From: Planctomycetota bacterium
GTDB lineage: Bacteria > Planctomycetota > Planctomycetia > Pirellulales > Pirellulaceae
NCBI GenBank assembly: GCA_014381825.1
Contig: JACNKX010000038.1
Span: 62,001 to 126,000, forward strand
Length of the DNA stretch: 64,000 nucleotides
Reading direction: 5' to 3'
Positions 44,744 to 53,755 of this stretch are shown piece after piece (within the stretch, counting starts at the first letter, position 1; every line of letters starts with the position of its first letter). The notes under the pieces were generated by a model that saw only the letters and a list, made by a program, of their open reading frames with translations, was not told the origin of the DNA and made no database searches. The position numbers and the translations under genes are program-made.

Positions 44744-47700
44744 ATGTCCGCGAAGAAGTTTGTTCAACTGCTTGAAGATAATGGCGTGCTCGACCCGTCG
44801 ACGCTCCGCGAAGTGCGGCGTCAGATTTCCGAAAAGAAGGTCAGCGCTGCGACGATCGCGAAGGCTTTGGTCGAGAAGGGCAAGCTGACAAAATTTCAAG
44901 CCACGAAATTCGTTGGTCAAGCGACTACGGATTCCGGTAGCGATGATCAAAGTGGCGTCTTGTTGGAAGAGCAAGCATCGGGCGATGACGATATTGTTCT
45001 GCTCGAAGATGCGGTAGACGAGCCAGAAGAAGTCGTCGGCCTTACGCCCGTCGAAGACGCTGGCGCAGCGCTCACACCGGTTGGCGCTGCCCAGGCTGGC
45101 GGTGGCGGTGGATTGGAACCGCTGGACAGTGGCTTGGAGCCACTCGATGGAGGTGGCTTGGATTCGCTCGACACACTTGACGGAATGGGCGGAACTGATT
45201 CCCTCGATCCGTTTGGTGAACCGACGCAGGCGGCACCTGCCGACCCAGCTGATGGATCCGGCAAGAAGACGCCACGAGAGAAGAAGAATCAACAGGATTG
45301 GGGTGGCAAGCTGATGATCGGCGGTGGAGGCTTGTTGCTATTTCTGGTCTTGTTCGGCGGATTGCTATATTACAACCTGACTAAACAAGACCCAATCGCG
45401 TTGTTCGACTACGCCGAAGAAGCCTATCGGAGCGAATCGTACTCAGATGCGATGGACAAATTCGAGGATTTTGTCAAACAGTTCCCGGGCGAAGACAACG
45501 CTGATGATGCGCAGGTCCGGATCGTGCTTTGTCGAATACGCATTGTGATCGCTGATCCGCAGAAGGCGTACGACACGGCGACAGAGCTGCTTCCAACAGT
45601 CCAGGAACTGGAAGCCTTTTCAACAGCTCGCGATGAACTTGCAACGCTGTTACCTGCGATTCCGGAAGGTTTCATTAAGAAGGCGAGGCAGGCGGCTGAC
45701 ACAGACGCGATGGAGGAGATGATTGGTAAGGCCGAAAAGGCCATGGCCGACCTCGTCAACAAACCCGAATACGTTCCCGCGTCAAAACGTCCCGCGGAAA
45801 GACTCCGACGGATTGACGAAGACATCAAGATCGTAAGACGGGCGATCTCGCAAGACCGGGATCTGGCCGCGGCGGTCGTGAAGATCAAAGAACATGCCGC
45901 TGCCAGCAAGACAGTGGAAGCGTATCAGGTCTATCAGGATCTGCTCAAAGAGTATCCGATCGTGCAGGATGACAAGGACTTGCAAGCGGCGATCCTGGAA
46001 ATCACGGACAAACTGAAAGCGCTTGTTAAGCTCGTCGAAGAGTCGATGGAATCGATCAAGACCGACCATGCGTTGTCGACGGAGTTTCGCGTGATCGTCG
46101 GGAGCCGGACGACCAATGCGACCAATGGTGTCCCGCGATTGAACGGACAGGTTATGCCATTACTGGCTGCCGGTTCGGTATACGGATTGAATGCCGGAAC
46201 GGGAGAAATCCTTTGGCGACGATATGTCGGACACGAAACCAATCATCATCCACAGCCAATGAGCAACCAGGCGGATGCGGACGTATTGGTCACCGATGGT
46301 CATCAGCAGGAGCTAGTTCGTGTCAAATCGAGATCAGGTGAACTCGTCTGGCGACTTTCAATCGGCGAAGGTTTCGCACCTCCAAGTATCGGCGGAGATC
46401 AGATTTACGTCACCACGAACTCAGGCAAGCTGCTGCAAGTGGACGCGGCATCCGGAAACAGTACTCGCCAGGTCGCCATGCCTCAGAAAATGGAAATTGG
46501 TGCCGGCGTTGCACAGATCCACCCGTACCTAATTCAGCTCGGTGATCACTCGAATCTCTACGCCATCTCGACAGAATCACTGGCCTGTGAAGAAGTCGTC
46601 TATTTTGGCCATAAAGCGGGAACGATCGCGGCACCGCCATTGATCGTGCAAGACCATGTATTGATCGCCGAAAACGCTGGCCGCGATTACTGCCGGCTGC
46701 ACATCTTCAAGATCACTCCCGGCGGCGACGGGCCTCTGTTGAAACGTCCACAAGGGCCGATCCGCCTGACAGGCAACGTGATTGTTCCCATGGTTCTCTA
46801 TGGTCGGCGTCCTTTGGTGACGACAGACCTAGGAGAAGTGAATGTGTTCAATGTTGACTTCAACGCAGAAGAAGATACCGTTACGCCGGCAACGACCGCG
46901 CTCCCGGCATCCCGAGCAGAACCTTTACTCAGCTACCCTGTGGTCGAAGGCACGACGCTCGTGTTGGCCGACGAAAAGCTCGTCAAATATCAGCTGCAAG
47001 TTACGACAAAGCAAATTACACAAAAGGCAGTCACAAGCACCGGTGATGCTTGTATCGCACCGCCTCGGCTGTTCGGTGACATCCTGATCGTAACCAGGCG
47101 TAAGCAGGGGTCGGTCGGAGCAACTGTCTCCGCGCTGCAAGTCGATGATTTCCGACATCCGGAATGGGAGATGCAACTTGGCACACCGATCGGCTGGGCC
47201 GCGGCAGCTGGAAAGCAATTGGACGTGGTTTCAGCGGCCGGCGCTTTATTCGAAGTCGACAGTCAAGTCCTACAAACGGGCGTCAGTAATAAGCCAGCTG
47301 TTACTGCCACAACCACCGGGGGAACGATTTCGTTCACAGACTCAGTCGCGTTCTCCAGTGGAAAGATTGCATTTTTCAATCCAACCGACAACGCGAGAGC
47401 TTTGATCTACACGCCGGGCGCTGGACCGGGGCGACTGCGTCTGGTCCAGCTTAATCTGGCAGGCGGTAAAGCGACTTGCATTCCGGTAGCATTCCAAGAC
47501 GGATTGTTGGCTCCGCTCGGCAATGGTGCCGTGTTGCTTGCGAACACAACGACCGGCGATAATTTGGTGTTGCCGTTTCAACCGGAACTCGGGCCCGGTG
47601 AAGATGTCAAGTGGCAACGTCCAGCGATCATTGGCGGCGAATTTGTGATCGTAGACGACCGCAAAAACATCTATCGAATCGGAATCAAACAGGAGCCCAA

Positions 47701-48214
47701 GCCATTCCTAGCGCCGATCGCCACGGCAAAGCTCGAAGTGGACATCGATTCAGACTTGGCTGCGGTAGGTGACACCGTCTACGGAGTCGTGCGCAATTCA
47801 GGTGGCGATGTGATCGTTGGATTGAACGCGGGCGACTTGAAGCCTGCCAAGGAGTTTGCGCTGACCGGCCGCGTTGTTTGGGGACCGGTACAAGTCGGCG
47901 ATGCGGTCCTTTGTCTCTCGAGCGCTGAAGGCTTGCTGTGCTTTGAAGCTGGAGCAAACCAACGTTGGGCCAACAGTGCCGGATGCGGGGGACAACCGGC
48001 GGGTACTCCCTTGGAAGTTGATGGCGACTTTGTGTTTGCACTGCGTGAAGGCAACGTTGTTCGGATTGCAGGTGCCAGCGGCGATCAAGTTGCTGAAGTG
48101 ACGATCGGCGAGCCATTGGGCGCGGGACCCGTTGCCTTTGGCCCACGTCTGCTGCTCCCCGGCAGCGATGGCGCACTTCATGTCATCCGAACGCCCAGCG
48201 CTGGGGGGCAGTGA
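44744..48214 (+). CDS. Membrane-anchored TPR and PQQ beta-propeller protein
   Basis: This 1,156-residue protein starts at the ATG at 44744 (gagga upstream). Residues 1-57 form a helical module (FVQLLEDNGVLDPSTL, then AKALVEKGKLTKFQATKFVG) of the type found at the N-terminus of planctomycete Ser/Thr kinases, including the one at 52370-53755. A Gly/Asp/Leu-rich linker follows, then one transmembrane segment (about 189-212, MIGGGGLLLFLVLFGGLLYY). The periplasmic part has TPR-like helices (about 214-420, ALFDYAEEAYRSESYSDAMD) and then PQQ-like beta-propeller repeats to the end (GLNAGTGEILWRRYVGH, VKSRSGELVWRLSIGEG, GLNAGDLKPAKEF). It is probably a scaffold or sensor linking the cytoplasm to the periplasm in the ExbBD operon. 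No enzyme active site is visible. Confidence 0.88.
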   Translation: MSAKKFVQLLEDNGVLDPSTLREVRRQISEKKVSAATIAKALVEKGKLTKFQATKFVGQATTDSGSDDQSGVLLEEQASGDDDIVLLEDAVDEPEEVVGLTPVEDAGAALTPVGAAQAGGGGGLEPLDSGLEPLDGGGLDSLDTLDGMGGTDSLDPFGEPTQAAPADPADGSGKKTPREKKNQQDWGGKLMIGGGGLLLFLVLFGGLLYYNLTKQDPIALFDYAEEAYRSESYSDAMDKFEDFVKQFPGEDNADDAQVRIVLCRIRIVIADPQKAYDTATELLPTVQELEAFSTARDELATLLPAIPEGFIKKARQAADTDAMEEMIGKAEKAMADLVNKPEYVPASKRPAERLRRIDEDIKIVRRAISQDRDLAAAVVKIKEHAAASKTVEAYQVYQDLLKEYPIVQDDKDLQAAILEITDKLKALVKLVEESMESIKTDHALSTEFRVIVGSRTTNATNGVPRLNGQVMPLLAAGSVYGLNAGTGEILWRRYVGHETNHHPQPMSNQADADVLVTDGHQQELVRVKSRSGELVWRLSIGEGFAPPSIGGDQIYVTTNSGKLLQVDAASGNSTRQVAMPQKMEIGAGVAQIHPYLIQLGDHSNLYAISTESLACEEVVYFGHKAGTIAAPPLIVQDHVLIAENAGRDYCRLHIFKITPGGDGPLLKRPQGPIRLTGNVIVPMVLYGRRPLVTTDLGEVNVFNVDFNAEEDTVTPATTALPASRAEPLLSYPVVEGTTLVLADEKLVKYQLQVTTKQITQKAVTSTGDACIAPPRLFGDILIVTRRKQGSVGATVSALQVDDFRHPEWEMQLGTPIGWAAAAGKQLDVVSAAGALFEVDSQVLQTGVSNKPAVTATTTGGTISFTDSVAFSSGKIAFFNPTDNARALIYTPGAGPGRLRLVQLNLAGGKATCIPVAFQDGLLAPLGNGAVLLANTTTGDNLVLPFQPELGPGEDVKWQRPAIIGGEFVIVDDRKNIYRIGIKQEPKPFLAPIATAKLEVDIDSDLAAVGDTVYGVVRNSGGDVIVGLNAGDLKPAKEFALTGRVVWGPVQVGDAVLCLSSAEGLLCFEAGANQRWANSAGCGGQPAGTPLEVDGDFVFALREGNVVRIAGASGDQVAEVTIGEPLGAGPVAFGPRLLLPGSDGALHVIRTPSAGGQ

Positions 48215-48215
48215 A

Positions 48216-50681
48216 TTGAATAGCACTTCGAAAGGGATAACGAAAGTCGCTTTTCGCTCCGCGATAGGACGCTTATTCGTGAGTCGAGCGACGACACTGT
48301 TTTTGCTCGCGTTCGTCGCGACAGCCGGATCGTCCGCCAGGGGACAGGAAGAAGCACCGGCTGCGCCAGCCACGACCTATGTCGACGACAAGACTCCGCT
48401 TCTAGAGCGTGAACCGTTCGACTTGATCATCCTTGACGAAGAGAACAAGAATTTTAAGGCGGAAGTTCGAACGATCGAAACGTTGTCGCGACCCAGGCTT
48501 CTAGATTCAGAACGCAAAGGCAAACTGGAGTTCCGATTTCTCTACGACGACGCTTTTTTGTACGAAGTCGAGTGGATTCATTTGGTGAATGTGGACTTCT
48601 TCGAGAACAGGTTGTTCCGAGAGGCCCAACGGCTGGCCGGAGAGGCGAAGAAGCTTGACCCCGTCACGAACTTTGTCCAGACCGAGGCATTGTTGGACGA
48701 GTCGTATCGTTATTACATGCGAATGAAAGCCGAGTATCCTAAGCACCCTGGTTTGGAAGCCGCGATCGACGCATTCCTGTATCAAGACCTGAGTACGCTG
48801 TACAGAGCTGACCGATTCGCCGAGTCGCTGTCGGTCATGGAGCAACTTTATAAGAGGAACCCCGGCTACAATGGCGGTCGTCTCAAGGATGCCATGGGGA
48901 AGCTCGTTAATGAAATCGTAGACGATTATGTGGAACGAAAAGATTATCGATCAGCACGCATTGTCCTCGATCGGTTGGCTGAGAAATACGGGGGCCAGCA
49001 ACCGACAACGATTCAACAATGGCGGGTGACGCTCAACAAACTTGCGGGAGAGAAGCTCGCCGCTGCCAAGAAACATCTCGACGCGGAGGAGTATCGCGAG
49101 GCGATCGAGGAGATCCGCCAAGCACTTGACATCTCGCCGAAAGTTCCGGGCGGCAAGGATCTCGAGCTTGTGTTAGCCGAGACATATCCTCAAATCATTG
49201 TCGGCGTCACACAGCCGGCATTAAGTTATGATTCGGGTAGGCTCGACAATTGGGCCGCGCGGCGTACCGGTCGTTTGGTACACCGCACGTTAATCGAGTT
49301 CCTTGGGGCGGGGAGTGAGGGTGGCGAGTACGAGTTCCCTGGCGGCTTAATCGAACGAAGTCCCGATGGTCGGACGATGACCTTTCGGATGCAGCAGTTC
49401 ACCGAAGATTCTAGCACTCCGATCGCTAGCGGCTACGACTTGTCACGCCGTTTACTCGAATTGGCGAGTCCACGATCCCTTGAGTATCGCGAAGGCTGGG
49501 GAAGCCTAGCGACCGGTGTGGCGGTCGACAACGTCTTGAAGGTGGATGTGAATCTACGTCGATCACATGTTCTTCCGCAAGCGTTGTTGCGTGTACCGAT
49601 GGCTCCCTCGCAACAAAAAGAAGGAGCGGAAGCATTAGAGGGTACCGGCTCGTTTCGTGTCGATATTCAAGGAGACAGCGAGACGCGTTTCATGCAAAAG
49701 GGCTTTACGCCTGGGTCTCGACTCGCGGAGCTAATTGAGCGCCGATTCGACGATGCCAACGGGGCACTGAACGCACTTCGGCGAGGCCAAATTGATGTAA
49801 TTGATCGTTTGTTTCCTTCTGACGCTGCGCGTTTGAAAGAGCAACTCGGGCGAGATAGCGATCTAGTGCTGCAACCGTACTCACTGCCAACGGTTCACGT
49901 CCTTGTGCCGAAATCGGACCATCCGTTCTTGTCCAACCGCAACTTCCGCCGCGCGTTGGTGTTTGGAATCGATCGGCATCGCATTCTTCACGAAGAGTTA
50001 CTCGGTGGCGCGGACATTCCCGGCTGTCGAATCCTCAGCGGTCCATTTCCCGCTGGACTCGATCAAACGGATCCATTGGGTTATGCCTATGATCACACTC
50101 TTGAACCCCGGGATTGGCGTCCGCGTCTGGCGAAACTACTGACGATAATTGCCGAGAAGGAACTGACTACGAAATCAGAGAGGCTCGAAGAAGAGCCCCC
50201 GAAACTCACTCCGTTGCTCATCGCCCATCCCGCGACGGAATCGGCTCGCAACACCTGTCAGGCGATCATTACTCATCTGAGTCTGATCGGGATTGAGATA
50301 AAGGTGAAGGAGTTGCCGCCTGGTGAAACGACCGACCCAGATAACGAATGTGATCTGCTTTATACGGAAATCGCGATTTGGGAACCGGTTGCCGACGCAC
50401 GTAGATTGCTTGGAATGAAGGGTGTCGCCGCGACGGACAGCCCGTATGTTGGACAAGCACTTCGCCGATTGGATGCCGCGGAGAATTGGGGTGACGTGCG
50501 TGACCAACTCGTCGCACTTCATCATGCTGCACACAACGAAGTGTCAGTTATTCCGCTGTGGCAAACGGTTGATTTTTTCGTGTACAACAAGCGGTTGCGA
50601 AATATCGGTGAACAGCCGGTCTGGTTGTACCAGTACGTTGACCAGTGGCGACTCGGAGCACAAACGGCACAGCGTAAGTGA
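48216..50681 (+). CDS. TPR-like domain fused to family-5 solute-binding domain
   Basis: This protein of about 821 residues is exported: a hydrophobic leader (TTLFLLAFVATAGSSARG) lies 20-40 residues from the start. The first half is helical with TPR-like repeats (YKRNPGYNGGRLKDAMGKLV, YREAIEEIRQALDISPKVPG). The second half resembles family-5 extracellular solute-binding proteins of ABC transporters for peptides or nickel (VGVTQPALSYDSGRLDNWAA, RRGQIDVIDRLFPSDAA, RNFRRALVFGIDRHRI, SVIPLWQTVDFFVYNKRL). No ABC permease or ATPase is nearby. The start is uncertain: TTG at 48216, one base after the previous stop, is used, GTG at 48279 would give the tidiest signal peptide, and ATG at 48180 would overlap the upstream gene. 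It may be a periplasmic binding part of the ExbBD system. Confidence 0.83.
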   Translation: MNSTSKGITKVAFRSAIGRLFVSRATTLFLLAFVATAGSSARGQEEAPAAPATTYVDDKTPLLEREPFDLIILDEENKNFKAEVRTIETLSRPRLLDSERKGKLEFRFLYDDAFLYEVEWIHLVNVDFFENRLFREAQRLAGEAKKLDPVTNFVQTEALLDESYRYYMRMKAEYPKHPGLEAAIDAFLYQDLSTLYRADRFAESLSVMEQLYKRNPGYNGGRLKDAMGKLVNEIVDDYVERKDYRSARIVLDRLAEKYGGQQPTTIQQWRVTLNKLAGEKLAAAKKHLDAEEYREAIEEIRQALDISPKVPGGKDLELVLAETYPQIIVGVTQPALSYDSGRLDNWAARRTGRLVHRTLIEFLGAGSEGGEYEFPGGLIERSPDGRTMTFRMQQFTEDSSTPIASGYDLSRRLLELASPRSLEYREGWGSLATGVAVDNVLKVDVNLRRSHVLPQALLRVPMAPSQQKEGAEALEGTGSFRVDIQGDSETRFMQKGFTPGSRLAELIERRFDDANGALNALRRGQIDVIDRLFPSDAARLKEQLGRDSDLVLQPYSLPTVHVLVPKSDHPFLSNRNFRRALVFGIDRHRILHEELLGGADIPGCRILSGPFPAGLDQTDPLGYAYDHTLEPRDWRPRLAKLLTIIAEKELTTKSERLEEEPPKLTPLLIAHPATESARNTCQAIITHLSLIGIEIKVKELPPGETTDPDNECDLLYTEIAIWEPVADARRLLGMKGVAATDSPYVGQALRRLDAAENWGDVRDQLVALHHAAHNEVSVIPLWQTVDFFVYNKRLRNIGEQPVWLYQYVDQWRLGAQTAQRK

Positions 50682-50685
50682 ATTC

Positions 50686-52392
50686 ATGATGCGAACACCT
50701 GATTCACAACTTGTTTTCCGCCAGGCCAGGGCGTGTCGCGTCGTCACGCTTCTGATCGCCATGCTCGCGCCGTGCCTGCTGAGACCAAGTGTTCTATTCG
50801 GCCAGCAACAAGCATTTGAATTCTCGCCGTACAAGGTCCAGATCTGGTTGGCGACAGAGACGGCTGGGGAGTTGGGCGAAGGCGTTCGACAGTCCCTTGA
50901 ATTCTCGTTGTCACAGCGGATCGAAGCCTTCATCGGTGCGCCGTGGGATGCCGAAATCGTCGATCCTCCTGCGGGGTTGCGGTCAAGCATGTTGATCGAC
51001 CCTACTCTTGTCACGTCTGAAGTTGTGCACGAGTTTGCACCAGAGGCGTGGAAATACGACAAGATCATTTTGCTGACTGTTCGAGTTAGTCCGCGTGAAT
51101 TCTCCGTCTATGCGAGGGAGCTTGACTGTCGCACGCGTCTTTATGGTCCGCCCGTACAACGCACAGTTCGGCAACCGGAGCTCCTAAACGTCAGCTGTTT
51201 TGGGGCGGTGGCAGATTCGTTTCGGGCGATCACACGACTCGAACTCGGCGAACCGAAGTCGGCGGTCGTTCGGATTCGGGCTGGTGGGCTTGTACTCGAG
51301 CAATCTTCACCCTGCTACGTAGGGTCCGATGACATCTTGTTGCCAATCCAGCGAAATAACGATCGAGCGGGAGAGCCCGCCAAGATTGTTCCAATCGAAT
51401 GGACATTCCTACAAGTCCAGACGCCCGACGAAACAAATCCTTACTTAATGACTTGTCGTGTGTGGTCGGGAAAGCCAAATCCCGTTACCGGAAAGCTCAC
51501 GGCGCGCAAGGAGCGTTATGCCTTGAAGGTCAAACCGATAGCAAAGACAACGACGTTGCGAGTCATGAGCCGTGTCGTTCGCCGTGGCGACGAGCCATAT
51601 CCGATGCCAGGACTCGAAGTTTACGCCAAAGCTCCGCAGCCTGATCCGCCAGTTGAGCCTGAGCCAGCTCCGCCCACCGAGGAACCTGCTGCGAGCGAAG
51701 ACGAAGCAGCGAGTGCCGGGGAAAGCGAGACCGCAGCAACTGGGTCGACTGAACCCGACGCCGAAGAAAAACCCGCCGCACCAGTAAAACCGGCTACTCC
51801 GAAGGTGCAAGGCGATCCGGCGGAGTTGCTGGGGAGAACCGACTGGAGCGGATCCTTGGAAATTGTGCAGGGTGATACTCCGCTGCGAATTGTCTATCTG
51901 AAAAACGGGGGTCAGTTGTTAGCGCGATTGCCGATGGTCCCAGGTTTGGACACGATTCTCATCGCGAGTGTTCCCGATGACGCGCAACGGCTGGAAGCTG
52001 AAGGGTTCGTCAAAGGCATCCAAGGGCAGTTGATGGATGTTGAGGCACAGCGTGAGATTCTCAAAGCCAGGTTCATGCTTCGGATCGAAGAGGCCGCCGG
52101 GTTAAAAGGTGAAGAGCAAGTCGCAAAATTGAAAGAGGCTCAAGATCTTCTCGAAGAAATCAAACAGCTGCCAACACGGAACGACCTCGTGCGGCAACTC
52201 GATGTCCAGCAAAATCAGCAAGTTGAAGCGCCGGTCAAATCGGTTCAAGCTAGAATTGATCAGCTGTACGCGAAATTGCGCGAAGCACTCGGAAAGTACT
52301 TGTCTCCGGGCATGGTCAATGAATTGACCGGGATTCTAAACGACGCGCGTCGAGGGCAACCTGCGGCGGCTATAACAGCCCGCGCAGAATGA
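50686..52392 (+). CDS. Exported protein of unknown function, ExbBD operon
   Basis: This 568-residue protein starts at ATG ATG (50686), 4 bp after the previous stop. A signal peptide is clear (ARACRVVTLLIAMLAPCLL, cleavage near LFGQ). The N-terminal 320 residues look like a beta-rich domain (FSPYKVQIWLATETAGELG, YDKIILLTVRVSPREFSVYA) that I cannot name. A Pro/Glu/Ala-rich low-complexity linker (about 325-375) follows. The rest has a short beta segment (PLRIVYLKNGGQLLARLPMV) and a long helical, probably coiled-coil region (VEAQREILKARFMLRIEEA). It closes the operon, and its last 23 bp overlap the end of the opposing kinase gene. It is likely a periplasmic partner of the PQQ and solute-binding proteins (context only). 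Confidence 0.8.
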   Translation: MMRTPDSQLVFRQARACRVVTLLIAMLAPCLLRPSVLFGQQQAFEFSPYKVQIWLATETAGELGEGVRQSLEFSLSQRIEAFIGAPWDAEIVDPPAGLRSSMLIDPTLVTSEVVHEFAPEAWKYDKIILLTVRVSPREFSVYARELDCRTRLYGPPVQRTVRQPELLNVSCFGAVADSFRAITRLELGEPKSAVVRIRAGGLVLEQSSPCYVGSDDILLPIQRNNDRAGEPAKIVPIEWTFLQVQTPDETNPYLMTCRVWSGKPNPVTGKLTARKERYALKVKPIAKTTTLRVMSRVVRRGDEPYPMPGLEVYAKAPQPDPPVEPEPAPPTEEPAASEDEAASAGESETAATGSTEPDAEEKPAAPVKPATPKVQGDPAELLGRTDWSGSLEIVQGDTPLRIVYLKNGGQLLARLPMVPGLDTILIASVPDDAQRLEAEGFVKGIQGQLMDVEAQREILKARFMLRIEEAAGLKGEEQVAKLKEAQDLLEEIKQLPTRNDLVRQLDVQQNQQVEAPVKSVQARIDQLYAKLREALGKYLSPGMVNELTGILNDARRGQPAAAITARAE

Positions 52393-53755
52393 AGCCGACT
52401 ACAATTCCGATCAGTGCCGCCAACGAAGCAATAACGGCAATCGCGGCCGTTCGATCTGAATGGGTTTTCTGCGGAAGTTGAGCCAACGGTAGAGGAGGCG
52501 GCAGAGGCGATGTCGTGCGGCGATTTGACACTTGATTCGTCTCTTGGTTTGCTGCGCCACCCGAAAGCGTTCCTTGTGACCACTGGCTGGCACTTTCTTG
52601 TCGACCGGAATCCAGTTCATCGGATTCGGCGCGTCCTGCGTCCGTGTCTTGCGAAGACTCTTCCGCACCAGTCGGCAGCGGCGGTGGGGTCCACGGTGAC
52701 TTTGTGAGCGGTGCCGGGCTAACCCCGACCTCTGTCGCCCAAGGCTCGAGTCGCGCGGCGACCTCGGCAGCGGAAGGAATGCGAGATGCTGGGTCCTTCT
52801 CCATCATGTCCGCTATGACTTCGACAAACTCTTCGGAGATCTCGGGATTGAATCGCTTTGGATGCCAGGGTGTTTCAGCGAGATGTCGCTGCGCTTTGCT
52901 GTTCGGCGTACCACCGGGAAACGGAACCTTCCCAGTAATCGCATAATACAGCGTGCAACCGAGCGAGTAGATGTCGCTCACGTTGCTGACTTCATGCGGA
53001 TTGCGGATTTGTTCGGGAGACAGATAATCCGCCGTTCCGACGATCTTGCCCGCGCGCGGATCGTCTGTGCCCTCGTTCATGAAACCCGCCAGCCCCAGGT
53101 CCGAAACTTTGGCGACTCCTTCTGGCGTTACCAGAATATTGCCAGGCTTCACATCACGATGAATCAATCCGCTTTCATGAGCATGGTGCAGGCCGAGCGC
53201 CGACTGCATCATGACGCTGGCAGCTTGTTGCATCGTCAATGGTCCGTCGGACCGGATCAGTCGCCGCAAATCCGTTCCAGGCACATACTCGGTCACCAAG
53301 TAGTGAACACTGCCGTCCTGACCCGCGTCGTACGCGCGAACCAAGTTCGGATGATCGAGTTTAGCTTGCGTGCGAATCTCTCGCGCAAAATTGGAAATTG
53401 CTTCCGGAGTTGATTTATGGACTGGCAAAATCTTGACGGCAGACTCTCGCCCCATGACGTTGTGAACTGCTTTGAAGACCTGCCCCATACCGCCCTGCCC
53501 GATGAAATCCGTGACCAAGTACGGTCCAAGATTCAGCTTGTTTCGTCCCGTCAGCATCTGATCGGCCTGATACCGTGTTATCACGGTGGTATCGACGAGT
53601 CGGTCAGCCAAGGTCTCTTCAGATACTTCACTGCCGCCGTCTTCGACGAGAATGTCTTCGCGCAGTTCTCTTTCTGCAACGTCAAGCTGAGCTTGTGTCA
53701 CGAGGCCGCTTAGCAACGCGGCATTGCGAAATACAGAATGCGTTTTGTTAGGCAC
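52370..53755 (-). CDS. Membrane-anchored Ser/Thr protein kinase
   Basis: This is a Hanks-type Ser/Thr kinase of about 461 residues with all key motifs: Gly loop GQGGMGQV (from residue 86), ATP-binding Lys108 (AVKIL), catalytic HRDVKPGN with Asp201, and DLG in place of DFG (Asp219). SPEQ replaces APE. The C-terminal side has a Pro/Ser/Gln-rich linker and one transmembrane helix (IAVIASLAALIGIVVGFIL) ending at the terminus. The first 75 residues form a helical module (FRNAALLSGLVTQAQLDVAE, then RYQADQMLTGR) like that of the PQQ protein at 44744. The frame is open to a TTG at 53893, but the conserved part begins at once after the GTG at 53755, which I prefer. It is convergent with the ExbBD operon and overlaps it by 23 bp, so it may phosphorylate operon products (inference). 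Confidence 0.92.
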   Translation of the reverse strand: MPNKTHSVFRNAALLSGLVTQAQLDVAERELREDILVEDGGSEVSEETLADRLVDTTVITRYQADQMLTGRNKLNLGPYLVTDFIGQGGMGQVFKAVHNVMGRESAVKILPVHKSTPEAISNFAREIRTQAKLDHPNLVRAYDAGQDGSVHYLVTEYVPGTDLRRLIRSDGPLTMQQAASVMMQSALGLHHAHESGLIHRDVKPGNILVTPEGVAKVSDLGLAGFMNEGTDDPRAGKIVGTADYLSPEQIRNPHEVSNVSDIYSLGCTLYYAITGKVPFPGGTPNSKAQRHLAETPWHPKRFNPEISEEFVEVIADMMEKDPASRIPSAAEVAARLEPWATEVGVSPAPLTKSPWTPPPLPTGAEESSQDTDAGRAESDELDSGRQESASQWSQGTLSGGAANQETNQVSNRRTTSPLPPPLPLAQLPQKTHSDRTAAIAVIASLAALIGIVVGFILRGLL

